In this document: piece by piece, positions 1-6,783 of the stretch | Layout of the letters: every line of letters begins with the position of its first letter | How positions within the stretch are numbered: position 1 is the first letter of the stretch | Source of the DNA: Caballeronia terrestris | GTDB lineage: Bacteria; Pseudomonadota; Gammaproteobacteria; Burkholderiales; Burkholderiaceae | Direction of reading: 5' to 3' | Assembly: GCF_001544515.1 (NCBI RefSeq) | Contig: NZ_FCOL02000046.1 | Coordinates: 1-40,796 of the forward strand | Length of the DNA stretch: 40,796 nucleotides | Notes under the pieces: model-generated | What the model was told of the DNA's origin: nothing | Seen by the model: only the letters and a program-made list of their open reading frames with translations | The model's database searches: none | Translations under genes and position numbers: made by a program

Positions 1-41
1 CATGGCGGCCTCGGCTCATCCCGTCATGATAATCGAGGCGG

Positions 42-221
42 TTACTTATTCAACCTATTTACGGGATGTTGTACTAGCTCGTGCAGTACGGCCTCAACGG
101 CCTGCGCACCGCGAAAGGTCTCACCGAGGCCAGTGAGTCCGTCATCAGTCTCGAGTTCCACCCAAATAAGCTTCGGCCGCGCGGGCAGGCGAATTGTCCG
201 TATGTTGGTGATCTTTGGCAT
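42..221 (-). pseudogene. Truncated mandelate racemase / enolase-superfamily gene (N-terminal stub)
   Basis: Reading leftward from the ATG at 221, a 59-codon frame starts MPKITNIRTIRLPARPKL and continues through WVELETDDGLTGLGETFRG, the typical N-terminal strand and capping domain of mandelate racemase/muconate-lactonizing enzymes. Family members are about 360-400 residues. Here similarity ends after about residue 50 (VLHELV), and the frame runs a few unrelated codons to a TAA at 42-44. The active-site barrel is absent, so the product cannot be an enzyme. The stub is divergent from the GntR gene at 333, and the pairing of an FadR-type regulator with a sugar-acid dehydratase of this superfamily is common, so the regulator has probably lost its target. 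The break lies near position 70. Confidence 0.72.
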
Positions 222-298
222 GGTGCAAAATCCGCGTTGGCTTGACGATGAACCGATTCTGTCGGTCGCACCTTCAGGCTGTCAATTTAATCTGTTAG

Positions 299-311
299 TC
301 TGTCTGACAGA
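299..311. promoter_or_regulatory. Perfect 6-1-6 palindrome, candidate GntR operator
   Basis: TCTGTC-T-GACAGA is a perfect inverted repeat 22 bp upstream of the GntR gene at 333 and between it and the divergent racemase stub. FadR-subfamily regulators bind short palindromes of this spacing, so autoregulation is the simple reading. It is unlike the operators found upstream of the catabolic operons further right. Confidence 0.5.
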
Positions 312-332
312 TTCTCATTTTACGGATATGCC

Positions 333-1046
333 ATGTACTCGCTTCGCTCCTCTTCTGAGATTCCCGTGCATACGCGGGACGAATACGCATACGACCAGTT
401 GCTTGCCCTGATCGGAAGCGGAGATTTACAGGCGGGGAGGCGCCTGCCCGGCGAGCAGACCATGGCCGAGCGCTTCGGGGTTTCTCGGCCTATGCTTCGT
501 CAGGCCCTTGCGCGGCTGCGCGCCGAAGGCAAAATCTATTCCCGCAAAGGCTCAGGCCACTACGTGAGTGCGAGGGAAGCCTCTTCGCAAATTCTGTCGT
601 ATGCGAATTTGGGAAGCATTCCCGACGTGAGAAGCTTTTTGGAATTTCGCCGAAGTCTTGAGGGCGAAAGTGCGGCATGCGCCGCAACGGTCAGCGACCG
701 GCTCGCCATTTCGAAGTTGAGGAAATGCCATGCGAGAGTGGGGGAAGCGTTCTCGCGTGGAGAATCCGGCATCGACCAGGACATCGCTTTTCACATGGCG
801 GTCGCGCAGGCGACCGGCAATCGGTTTTTTGCGCACACGCTGGGCGCTCTTCTGGAGCAAATGAGCTTCAGCATTCGTCTCGTCCGGGATCTTTCCGGTG
901 CGACCCCAGTCGCTCCGCGTCGTCAAGCTGTCCTCGACGAGCATGCACAGATCGTCAAGGCAATTGACGACGGCGATGCGGATCGCGCGCGCAACGCGAT
1001 GCGCGACCACATCGAAGGCGGCATCGCGCGTCTGTTCAACACATGA
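333..1046 (+). CDS. GntR-family (FadR subfamily) transcriptional regulator
   Basis: A 237-residue protein. Residues about 13-75 form the winged helix-turn-helix (DLQAGRRLPGEQTMAERFGVS, then RPMLRQALARLRAEGKI). Residues about 95-230 form an all-helical FCD effector domain with histidines (FHMAVAQATGN; DEHAQIVKAIDDGDADRARNAMRDHIEGG) that bind metal or a carboxylate in this family. The length is normal and the gene appears intact. It is divergent from a truncated racemase gene, which suggests it once controlled a sugar-acid or hydroxy-acid pathway. A 13-bp palindrome lies just upstream. No strong ribosome binding site precedes the ATG. The effector cannot be named. Confidence 0.9.
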   Translation: MYSLRSSSEIPVHTRDEYAYDQLLALIGSGDLQAGRRLPGEQTMAERFGVSRPMLRQALARLRAEGKIYSRKGSGHYVSAREASSQILSYANLGSIPDVRSFLEFRRSLEGESAACAATVSDRLAISKLRKCHARVGEAFSRGESGIDQDIAFHMAVAQATGNRFFAHTLGALLEQMSFSIRLVRDLSGATPVAPRRQAVLDEHAQIVKAIDDGDADRARNAMRDHIEGGIARLFNT

Positions 1047-1356
1047 GTTTGTGAGAAACGTCGTGCAGTTTCACTCGCTCGATGCGCCCTACGATAAATA
1101 GAACGCTGAACACCAACTTTGGACACGCGCATCCGCCTCGTTACGAACGTCGGCACATCGACGGTTCAACGACTGCAGCATCGCAGGCTCATGGCAACGC
1201 CGGCAATCCGCTGTCGCTGCCGCTGTCGCTGCGGCATCGGCGTGCGCTCAAGTTCAAGCCGCGCGTACCCCGCTGCCTCGACCAGTACGCCGGCAGTCGC
1301 TCGGGTGAGCCTGCCGGTGACTCGGCAGTTACGCAGAGATTCTCGAAGCTTACGGC
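1047..1356. other. Intergenic stretch with no recognisable gene
   Basis: About 310 bp between the GntR gene and the C-terminal NmrA fragment. Several short open frames run through it, but none has a convincing start, ribosome site or family signature. A CGCTGTCGCTGC-type repeat near 1210 is low complexity. It may be decayed coding DNA given the broken genes on both sides. Confidence 0.4.
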
Positions 1357-1956
1357 CTACCCGAAAACTGCCGGCTGGAAGAGGCTGTGGTTTGCGATCA
1401 CATATTCGCGTACCTGCATCGGTTTTTGTCCGGTGATCTGTTCGACGATGTCGTTCGTGCCTGCGAACTCGCTCGCCTGATACGCGCGATACACCGACGT
1501 GATGTGCTGAATGAAATGAGCTGACAACCCGAGCTCCGCAAGACGGGCTTCGAACGATTCGAAGCTCTCGGCTTCATAACGGATTGGCCGCCCAAGCGCA
1601 ATGCCGACCGCTCGCGCGAGTTCCTCGTGATCCATTTCTTCGGCACCGAACAGCGGGTACGTCTTGCCTGCATGAGGCGCGGAATCCAAAAGAACGCTGG
1701 CGATTACGCGACCTTGATCGGCGGCGGCGATCGGCGCGTGCCGGCCGTTTGCGGTGGGCGCTCGCAGCACATTGTGATTCGCGATCAACGGCAACTGGAA
1801 GCCATACGTCAGCCATTCCATGAAGACAGTTGGACGAAGATGCGTCACCGGAACTCCCGCCCAATCAAACACACGTTCGCCATACCAGTGCGCGAGCGCA
1901 GCCTGACTGCGGGCGTCGGCCTTTGCGGAGATCTGCGACATGTTGACGACTATCAA
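1357..1956 (-). pseudogene. C-terminal two thirds of an NmrA-family NAD(P)-binding protein
   Basis: About 199 codons read leftward, starting in the family motif IVVNMSQISA and continuing through AALAHWYGERVFDWAGVPVT and HLRPTVFMEWL to the family's C-terminal region. NmrA/HSCARG-type proteins are atypical short-chain-dehydrogenase-fold proteins of about 290 residues that sense or reduce NAD(P)-linked substrates. The Rossmann half with the dinucleotide-binding loop is missing at this place. Part of it lies immediately upstream, but on the opposite strand (1953-2165), so the reading frame was cut by a local inversion. The TTG at 1956 is only the edge of the open frame and not a natural start. 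Confidence 0.75.
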
Positions 1957-2165
1957 AGGGTGCCCGCGTGCGCGCCCTTGTCCATCGCGACGACGAGCGA
2001 GCCTCCGCGCTGCGGGCGAGAGACGTCGAGGTCATCGTTGGCGACCTGCTGGACAGCCATGCCGTGCAAGCGGCGCTGCAAGGTGTCACCGGCGCATATT
2101 TTGTGTACCCGGTCATGCAGGCGCAACTCATCGACGCGACCGCCTATTTTGCGCATGCCGCGAAG
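1953..2165 (+). pseudogene. Inverted internal segment of the same NmrA-family gene
   Basis: This rightward frame encodes SKGARVRALVHRDDERASAL, then DVEVIVGDLLDSHAVQAALQGV, TGAYFVYPVMQAQLIDATAYF and AHAAK. That is the stretch that normally lies between the glycine-rich loop of an NmrA protein and its VNMSQISA motif. The VNMSQISA motif begins directly next to it, on the other strand, at 1956. Flipping 1953-2165 would restore a continuous leftward NmrA frame except for the first 20 or so residues, including the glycine-rich loop, which are lost. No obvious inverted repeat is visible at the two breakpoints. Confidence 0.7.
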
Positions 2166-2627
2166 CTTGCCGCGTTCGCTCTCCTCGGCCCTGAAGCAGC
2201 AAAGACGGTCGCCAGGCTTCTGGTCATGAATCAACGCCGGCTAGGCGGCCAGGAGCAACATTCAGCGCTTCTCGACATGACGCCGAAGTCCGATCGCATC
2301 GAATCAGTCTTGGCACATATCCGCCGGAATATGCGCAATGCCCTGACCGTCGAGGAGCTTGCGACGGTGGCCAACCTAAGCCCCCGCCAGTTCAGCCGTT
2401 CGTTTCTAGCCGAGACCGGTCTGCCGCCGGCCAAAGCCGTTGAGCAACTCCGGCTTGAAGCGGCCCGGTTCATGATTGAACAAGGGCGCCACACCATTAA
2501 CGTGGTGGCAAATGAAACGGGCTTTGCAGACCGGGAGCGTATGCGACGCGCATTCTTGCGAACCTTCGGCGTACCTGCGGATGTATTGCGCCGGAACGCG
2601 CGGACCGAACCGGTCGATGGCAGATGA
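2166..2627 (+). pseudogene. C-terminal half of a GlxA-type AraC-family regulator
   Basis: The frame continues in phase from the inverted NmrA segment but changes family at about 2166. It carries AFALLGPEAAKTVARLLVMN and QEQHSALLDM, the linker and last helix of a DJ-1/PfpI-like domain. It ends in a complete AraC HTH pair (IESVLAHIRRNMRNALTVEEL; LSPRQFSRSFLAETGLPPAK; INVVANETGFADRERMRRAF). GlxA-type regulators are about 320 residues and the first half is missing. The combined open frame from the GTG at 1968 could be translated as an NmrA-AraC chimera, but there is no ribosome site in favour of this and I treat it as debris. Confidence 0.7.
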
Positions 2628-2834
2628 AGATTACCTTTGCTCGGTCTGTAGCCGCGGGGCGGCCGAAGTAAGGAGCCTGCGGTCGGTCGCTTGCCGGCTA
2701 AGTATCGTCCGAAGGCAAGGGGAAGCGCGCGGGTCTACGCGGCAATAGACGCCCCGCAACGCTGTAGAGCCGTGTCGCGAAAACAGGAACCGGTGCGAGT
2801 CATTGATTGTCGTCGATGCTTCCTTCTCCACCCG

Positions 2835-3311
2835 TCACACGTTTCGAATCGTCCCGACGGGCGGCTCCAAGAAACGCGACGACCGCATCAACCGATATGA
2901 GACCTCGCCGTCCAGCACCGCCTCTCGCGCGGCGTCGCACTCCATCTCACAGTGCAGTGTGAGTCGCGCGTCCTCCTCGGTCGCTTCGAACGATTTCAGC
3001 CTGACGACGAGCCGAATACTGGAACTCGCCGGGACCTGCGCGCGAAAGCGCAGCCGATCGATTCCGCAGACCCGGGCCGGCCCGATATCTTCCAGCAGGT
3101 AGATGTCGCGAAGCATCGGGATCATGAGGCACAGCGGCACATAGCCATGCGCGACGCTCCCGCCGTCGTCGACGAGCATCACGTCCCTGTCATCGGTCAC
3201 CGAAGCGAACGCGCGAAGCATCTCGGGACTGACCTCCACCCAACTGCTCTTGCCCAGATCGAAGCCCACGTAGGCCCGAATTCCTTCGAACCCTCTCAGC
3301 ATGATCGGCAC
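2835..3311 (-). CDS. MaoC-like hot-dog fold protein, third gene of a leftward operon
   Basis: The GTG at 3311 is chosen because AGGAGG sits 7 bp upstream; the next ATG at 3302 is the alternative. The 158-residue product has the features of a single hot-dog domain of the MaoC/FAS1 type: a helix region around residues 30-62 (SPEMLRAFASVTDDRDVMLVD, GGSVAHGY) and a C-terminal beta sheet (RLRFRAQVPASSSIRLVVRL). Active (R)-hydratases carry an Asp and a His in G-D-x-N-P-x-H. Here the Asp aligns with D41 but the His position is Leu (L46), so normal enoyl-CoA hydration is doubtful. It follows the CoA-transferase gene by 44 bp and probably acts on the same CoA ester. Confidence 0.72.
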   Translation of the reverse strand: MPIMLRGFEGIRAYVGFDLGKSSWVEVSPEMLRAFASVTDDRDVMLVDDGGSVAHGYVPLCLMIPMLRDIYLLEDIGPARVCGIDRLRFRAQVPASSSIRLVVRLKSFEATEEDARLTLHCEMECDAAREAVLDGEVSYRLMRSSRFLEPPVGTIRNV

Positions 3312-3355
3312 GTCGACTCCTCCTTTCGTTCTTTGCCTGATTGCCAGACGAAGCA

Positions 3356-4483
3356 TCAGTCCATCAGCAACTCGCCGTTGCTCGCACCGAGCGTCGGCGC
3401 CGGCTGCCGGGGCTTCAGCAGGTGGCCGTTGAACCGCGCCGGATAGCGGATTGCCCGAACCGCTCCGGAGGGCGTCTGCATCTCCGAGTAGAGCTCGTTA
3501 TGCGCGACTTGCGGGTCGCTCAGATGCGCATACGGTTCGTTCACCGGGCCCGCCGGCACGTCCAGTTCGCGAAAGCGTTCAAGCCATTCGGCAGTGGTCC
3601 GGTCCTTGAGCGGTCCGGCGACCCGTTCGAAGAACGTATGAGTCATCGCCTTGCGATTGGCGATTCGCTTGATCTCGTCCTTCCATTCGGGATGACCGAT
3701 CGCATCCAGCGTCCTGCTGAGCTGCTTGCCCGTCACGGGCGAGAGGACCAGATAGCCGTCTTTCGTCGCAAGCACGGGCTGCGGGGCGAGCGTCACTGCG
3801 GCTTCGTCATCGACGAAGGTCCGGTTATGGAACATGTCCGGGAAGTTGTAGTAGGACATGATGTCGAGCATCGATGTCTCGAGATGAATCGCCTTCTGCG
3901 ACTTGTCACGAGCGATAATGCCGGACAACGCCATCTGCGCGGCGAAAGCCGCTGCGACCTTGTCGGCGAGAAACGTGTTCGTCGCGCGCGGCGTGCCGCC
4001 CGCCGCCTCATAGCTCAACAGGCCGGTGCGACCCTGAATCAGCGCGTCGAACGCGGGTTCCTTCGCGAGATCGCCGTCCGGCCCGTAGCCCGTGATCGAC
4101 AGCTGAACGATGCGCGGATTCAGTTCGCTCACGTGCTCGAAGCTCAGGCCGAGCGAAGCCGAAACATGCGGACGCCAGTTCTCGATGTAGAGATCGGCGT
4201 CGCTCAAGAGCGCCCTGAATCGCGACAGATCCTCGGGGGACTTGAGGTCCAGGGTCACGCTTCGCTTGCCACGGTTCGAATTGGTCCATACAGTGCCGAC
4301 GCCTTCCCAACTGTGCCCGAAGTTGCGATAAGGATCGCCCGACGGAGGTTCGACCTTGATCACGTCGGCGCCCAGATCAGAAAGCATCTGCGCGCAGAAC
4401 GGTCCTGAAATATAGCTGCACGCTTCGACGACTTTGTAGCCTTCGAGCGGACGCCGGAAAGACTCGGACGAACGGGATGTCAT
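3356..4483 (-). CDS. Type III CoA-transferase (CaiB/BaiF family)
   Basis: The 375-residue product starts at the ATG at 4483, preceded by AAGGAG. It opens with LEGYKVVEACSYISGPFCAQ, then MLSDLGADVIKVEPPSGDPYR and NRGKRSVTLDLKSPEDL, the signature sequence of family III transferases that move CoA from one carboxylic acid to another. The aspartate in SMLDIM is the likely nucleophile that forms the mixed anhydride. Length is slightly short for the family (about 390-410). It lies between a ketopantoate-reductase-like gene and a MaoC-like gene on the same strand. Donor and acceptor acids are unknown; succinyl-CoA or acetyl-CoA are usual donors. Confidence 0.88.
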   Translation of the reverse strand: MTSRSSESFRRPLEGYKVVEACSYISGPFCAQMLSDLGADVIKVEPPSGDPYRNFGHSWEGVGTVWTNSNRGKRSVTLDLKSPEDLSRFRALLSDADLYIENWRPHVSASLGLSFEHVSELNPRIVQLSITGYGPDGDLAKEPAFDALIQGRTGLLSYEAAGGTPRATNTFLADKVAAAFAAQMALSGIIARDKSQKAIHLETSMLDIMSYYNFPDMFHNRTFVDDEAAVTLAPQPVLATKDGYLVLSPVTGKQLSRTLDAIGHPEWKDEIKRIANRKAMTHTFFERVAGPLKDRTTAEWLERFRELDVPAGPVNEPYAHLSDPQVAHNELYSEMQTPSGAVRAIRYPARFNGHLLKPRQPAPTLGASNGELLMD

Positions 4484-4542
4484 CGATGCTGCTCCTTCGA
4501 TCGGTTGAATGTGATGCATGCGCCAGGACAGCGCGATGAGAG

Positions 4543-5529
4543 TCAGGTTTGGCGCGCTGCCGTTAGAGCGCGAAGCCGTGCGATGGCGAGAACGGAATCG
4601 AGCATGGGCGTCGGCATGCCGGCAAGCTCACGCACGGCGTTCAGCGATTCGCTGAGCGCATCCAGTTCGAGCGCGCGCCCCGCTTCCAGGTCCTGCAGCA
4701 TCGACATCTTGTGATGCGTCGCGCTTAACGTCATGGCGATGCGCTTGTCGGGATCGGGACCGATGGCAATACCGAGTCGCACCGCGAGTGCATCCGCTTC
4801 GCGCATCATCGCCTTGATGATGGGAACGACATCGCCCGCGTCGCGCATTTCGCCGAGCGTTGCCTGCGTCAACACGGCGACCGGATTCCAGCACAGGCTG
4901 TTGACGAACTTGATCCAGATCGCCGAGCGGATGTCGTCGCTTACTTTCGATGCGATGCCGCTCGCGCTCAACAGTTCGCTCAGGCGATTCGCCCTCGTCG
5001 AACGGCTGCCGTCCAGCTCACCGAGCGGGCAGCCGGCCTTCGCGCCGTCCTGTGCGATCACACCCGGTTCGATCGAATGCGCGCCGATCCAGTACACGCA
5101 ACCCAGCACCTGCCGCGGTGGTAGAGCGAGCCACTGGCGTCCTGCAGGATCGATACGGCGCATTTGCCGATTTGTCAGCTCCCCTGGAGCGTCGTTAAAG
5201 AAGTAATAGGGAATGCCCGTCGTCGGAGGAAGCACGACAGTGTTGTGGTTTATGAGATTGCTGATCTGTGCGAGCGCACCCTCGACCTGATGCGCCTTGA
5301 GCGTGATGAACACATAATCCTGCACGCCCAGTTCACGCGCATCGGAGCGCGCATCGACACGCACGCTGAACGTCTCGACGGGTGTGACGACCCGTATGCC
5401 ATTCGAGCGAATCGCATCGAGCGTCGCGCCTCGCGCCACCATGCTGACTTCGCACAATCCGGCGCGCGCGAGATGGCCCGCGATGTATCCGCCAATTGCG
5501 CCGCCGCCGAAAATGCATACCTTGAGCAT
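4543..5529 (-). CDS. Ketopantoate reductase family (ApbA/PanE-like) oxidoreductase
   Basis: A 328-residue NADP-dependent 2-ketoacid reductase-type protein. The N-terminal Rossmann fold shows CIFGGGAIGGYIAGHLARAG (residues about 5-24), and the C-terminal helical domain carries IWIKFVNSLCWNPVAVLTQA, where the family's catalytic Lys and Asn lie. True PanE makes pantoate for CoA biosynthesis. This copy is the first gene of an operon with a CoA-transferase and a MaoC-like protein, so reduction of a different 2-keto or 3-keto acid in catabolism is more likely than vitamin synthesis. No strong ribosome site precedes the ATG at 5529. Confidence 0.85.
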   Translation of the reverse strand: MLKVCIFGGGAIGGYIAGHLARAGLCEVSMVARGATLDAIRSNGIRVVTPVETFSVRVDARSDARELGVQDYVFITLKAHQVEGALAQISNLINHNTVVLPPTTGIPYYFFNDAPGELTNRQMRRIDPAGRQWLALPPRQVLGCVYWIGAHSIEPGVIAQDGAKAGCPLGELDGSRSTRANRLSELLSASGIASKVSDDIRSAIWIKFVNSLCWNPVAVLTQATLGEMRDAGDVVPIIKAMMREADALAVRLGIAIGPDPDKRIAMTLSATHHKMSMLQDLEAGRALELDALSESLNAVRELAGMPTPMLDSVLAIARLRALTAARQT

Positions 5530-5691
5530 CGTGCGTTTTTCCGCTGACCGTCATTGAAGGTCCTGCACCTTTCGAAAACTCGATGCAGGACGACGTGTTG
5601 ATGGGCAGACGATAAGGCGTGCGGGCTGGAAGGGAAAATACTAAAAAACGATGGTTCGAGCAGATCCGCTTATGGCTGCTTCGAGCGTCCG

Positions 5692-6306
5692 TCAGACCGA
5701 AGCGGCGTCGCTGCCTCTTCGCCCTGCTCTCCTGTACGATGCCGGCGCGCGCCCGACGATCCTGCTGAACGCGGTGCTGAAAGCGCTATCGGAGAGGTAG
5801 CCGATGGACAGCGCGATATCGCTGATCGATTGCTCGCTGTTGAGGAGCGCATCCTTGGCAAGCGCGATCCGCCAGTTCGAAAGATAGGTTGCGGGCGCGA
5901 CACCCACGCGTTCGGCGAACCTGCGCGCAAACACGGCACGCGACATGCCTACCTGCTTCGCCAGAGAAGCGACGGTCCAGTGCCGCGCGACGTCCGCGTG
6001 CATCTTTTGCAGCGCCGTCGCGATGGGCGGATCGGCCATGCCGCTCAGCCATCCCGTGCGCTGACCTTCCAAGTGCCGCACCGGACGCCGCAGCACTTCC
6101 ACGAGCATCACTTCCACGAGCCGGCTCATCACGAGATCGCGGCCGGGCCGCTCTCCCAGCGCCTCCTCGCCGATCAGTTCGAGTACGCGAGTGAGGCGCC
6201 CCGCTTCTTCGTCGGACGAGCGGATGAAGATCAGTTCGGGTAACAGGCCCGAGAGCAGCGCCACATGCTCCGTTTCGACCTGAAAGTAGCCGCCGACGAG
6301 CCGCGT
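5692..6306 (-). pseudogene. 5'-truncated AraC-family regulator (cupin_6 type)
   Basis: From about 6306 leftward the frame encodes TRLVGGYFQVETEHVALLSG through the end of an AraC regulator with an N-terminal cupin_6 domain. The DNA-binding half is complete, with both helix-turn-helices (WTVASLAKQVGMSRAVFARRF; ISDIALSIGYLSDSAFSTAF). The first 90 or so residues of the cupin, normally present in these proteins of about 300 residues, are missing. The open frame continues upstream to 6417 only because it reads antisense through a hydrolase fragment. The gene is head to head with that equally 5'-truncated hydrolase; AraC proteins of this type often flank such hydrolases divergently. Confidence 0.7.
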
Positions 6307-6610
6307 CGGCTCGCCCCGGCTGCACTGGCACTGGGACCCAGGCTTCTTTCGTGAACGCAGCGACGAAAAGCGCGAAAAGCACGCACAGCGGCTGCTCGAA
6401 ATGTGCCACAACATCACGATTCCGGCGCTGCTCGTGCGCGGCGCTCAAAGCGATGTCGTGACGACGGGCGGCATCGACGAGCTGCGCGAGCGTCTGCCTC
6501 AACTTGAAGTCGGCACAGTACCGGGCGCGGGACACATGATCGCGGGCGATCGCAATGAAGCGTTCAACGGCGCGATCCTGCCGTTTCTCGAACGCCATAT
6601 GAGCGCCTGA
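6306..6610 (+). pseudogene. C-terminal fragment of an alpha/beta hydrolase
   Basis: The rightward frame reads SPRLHWHWDPGFFRERSDEK and then TIPALLVRGAQSDVV, TVPGAGHMIAGDRNEAFNGA and FLERHMSA before the TGA at 6608-6610. This is the cap end and last third of an alpha/beta hydrolase, including the catalytic Asp region (GAQSD) and the catalytic His (GAGHM). The nucleophile-bearing N-terminal two thirds are absent. The ATG at 6401 lies inside the fragment and is not the natural start, since conserved sequence extends about 30 codons upstream. The break near 6306 coincides with the break of the AraC gene on the other strand. Confidence 0.72.
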
Positions 6611-6741
6611 GTTCGGCGCTCTTACTCTCTTTCGAGGGTGGCAGGAACACTTCCCGCATAGGCAAGCGCGCACAGCATCATCGCGCAGGTGAAGTGCATC
6701 CAGCAGTTTCTCGCCATCGCGTTCATCACGGTTTCTCCGGA

Positions 6742-6775
6742 AAATGCGGGGCGCGGCATCTGGTCCGCGCCCCGC
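6742..6775 (-). terminator. Rho-independent terminator of the eight-gene operon A
   Basis: A perfect 11-bp inverted repeat (GCGGGGCGCGG and CCGCGCCCCGC, 8-base loop, 6746-6775) starts 8 bp after the stop codon of the FAD monooxygenase gene. On the leftward transcript it is followed by ATTTTCC, a short U run. Position and strand fit termination of the operon that begins near 15450. Confidence 0.75.
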
Positions 6776-6783
6776 CCTTCAAC

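Noticed and set aside
1200..1240. CGCTGTCGCTGC repeat as a possible CRISPR-like or tandem array
   Set aside because: Only a few imperfect units without spacers; low-complexity GC-rich sequence.
1968..2627. A single 219-residue protein in one open frame
   Set aside because: The first 66 residues are NmrA-like and the rest is an AraC C-terminal half. No protein family joins these, the glycine-rich loop is missing, and the GTG has no ribosome site. I treat it as a rearrangement junction.
6307..6417. Upstream extension of the AraC frame (MMLWHISSSRCACFSRF)
   Set aside because: It is antisense to conserved hydrolase sequence (WHWDPGFFRERSDEK) and has no cupin features.
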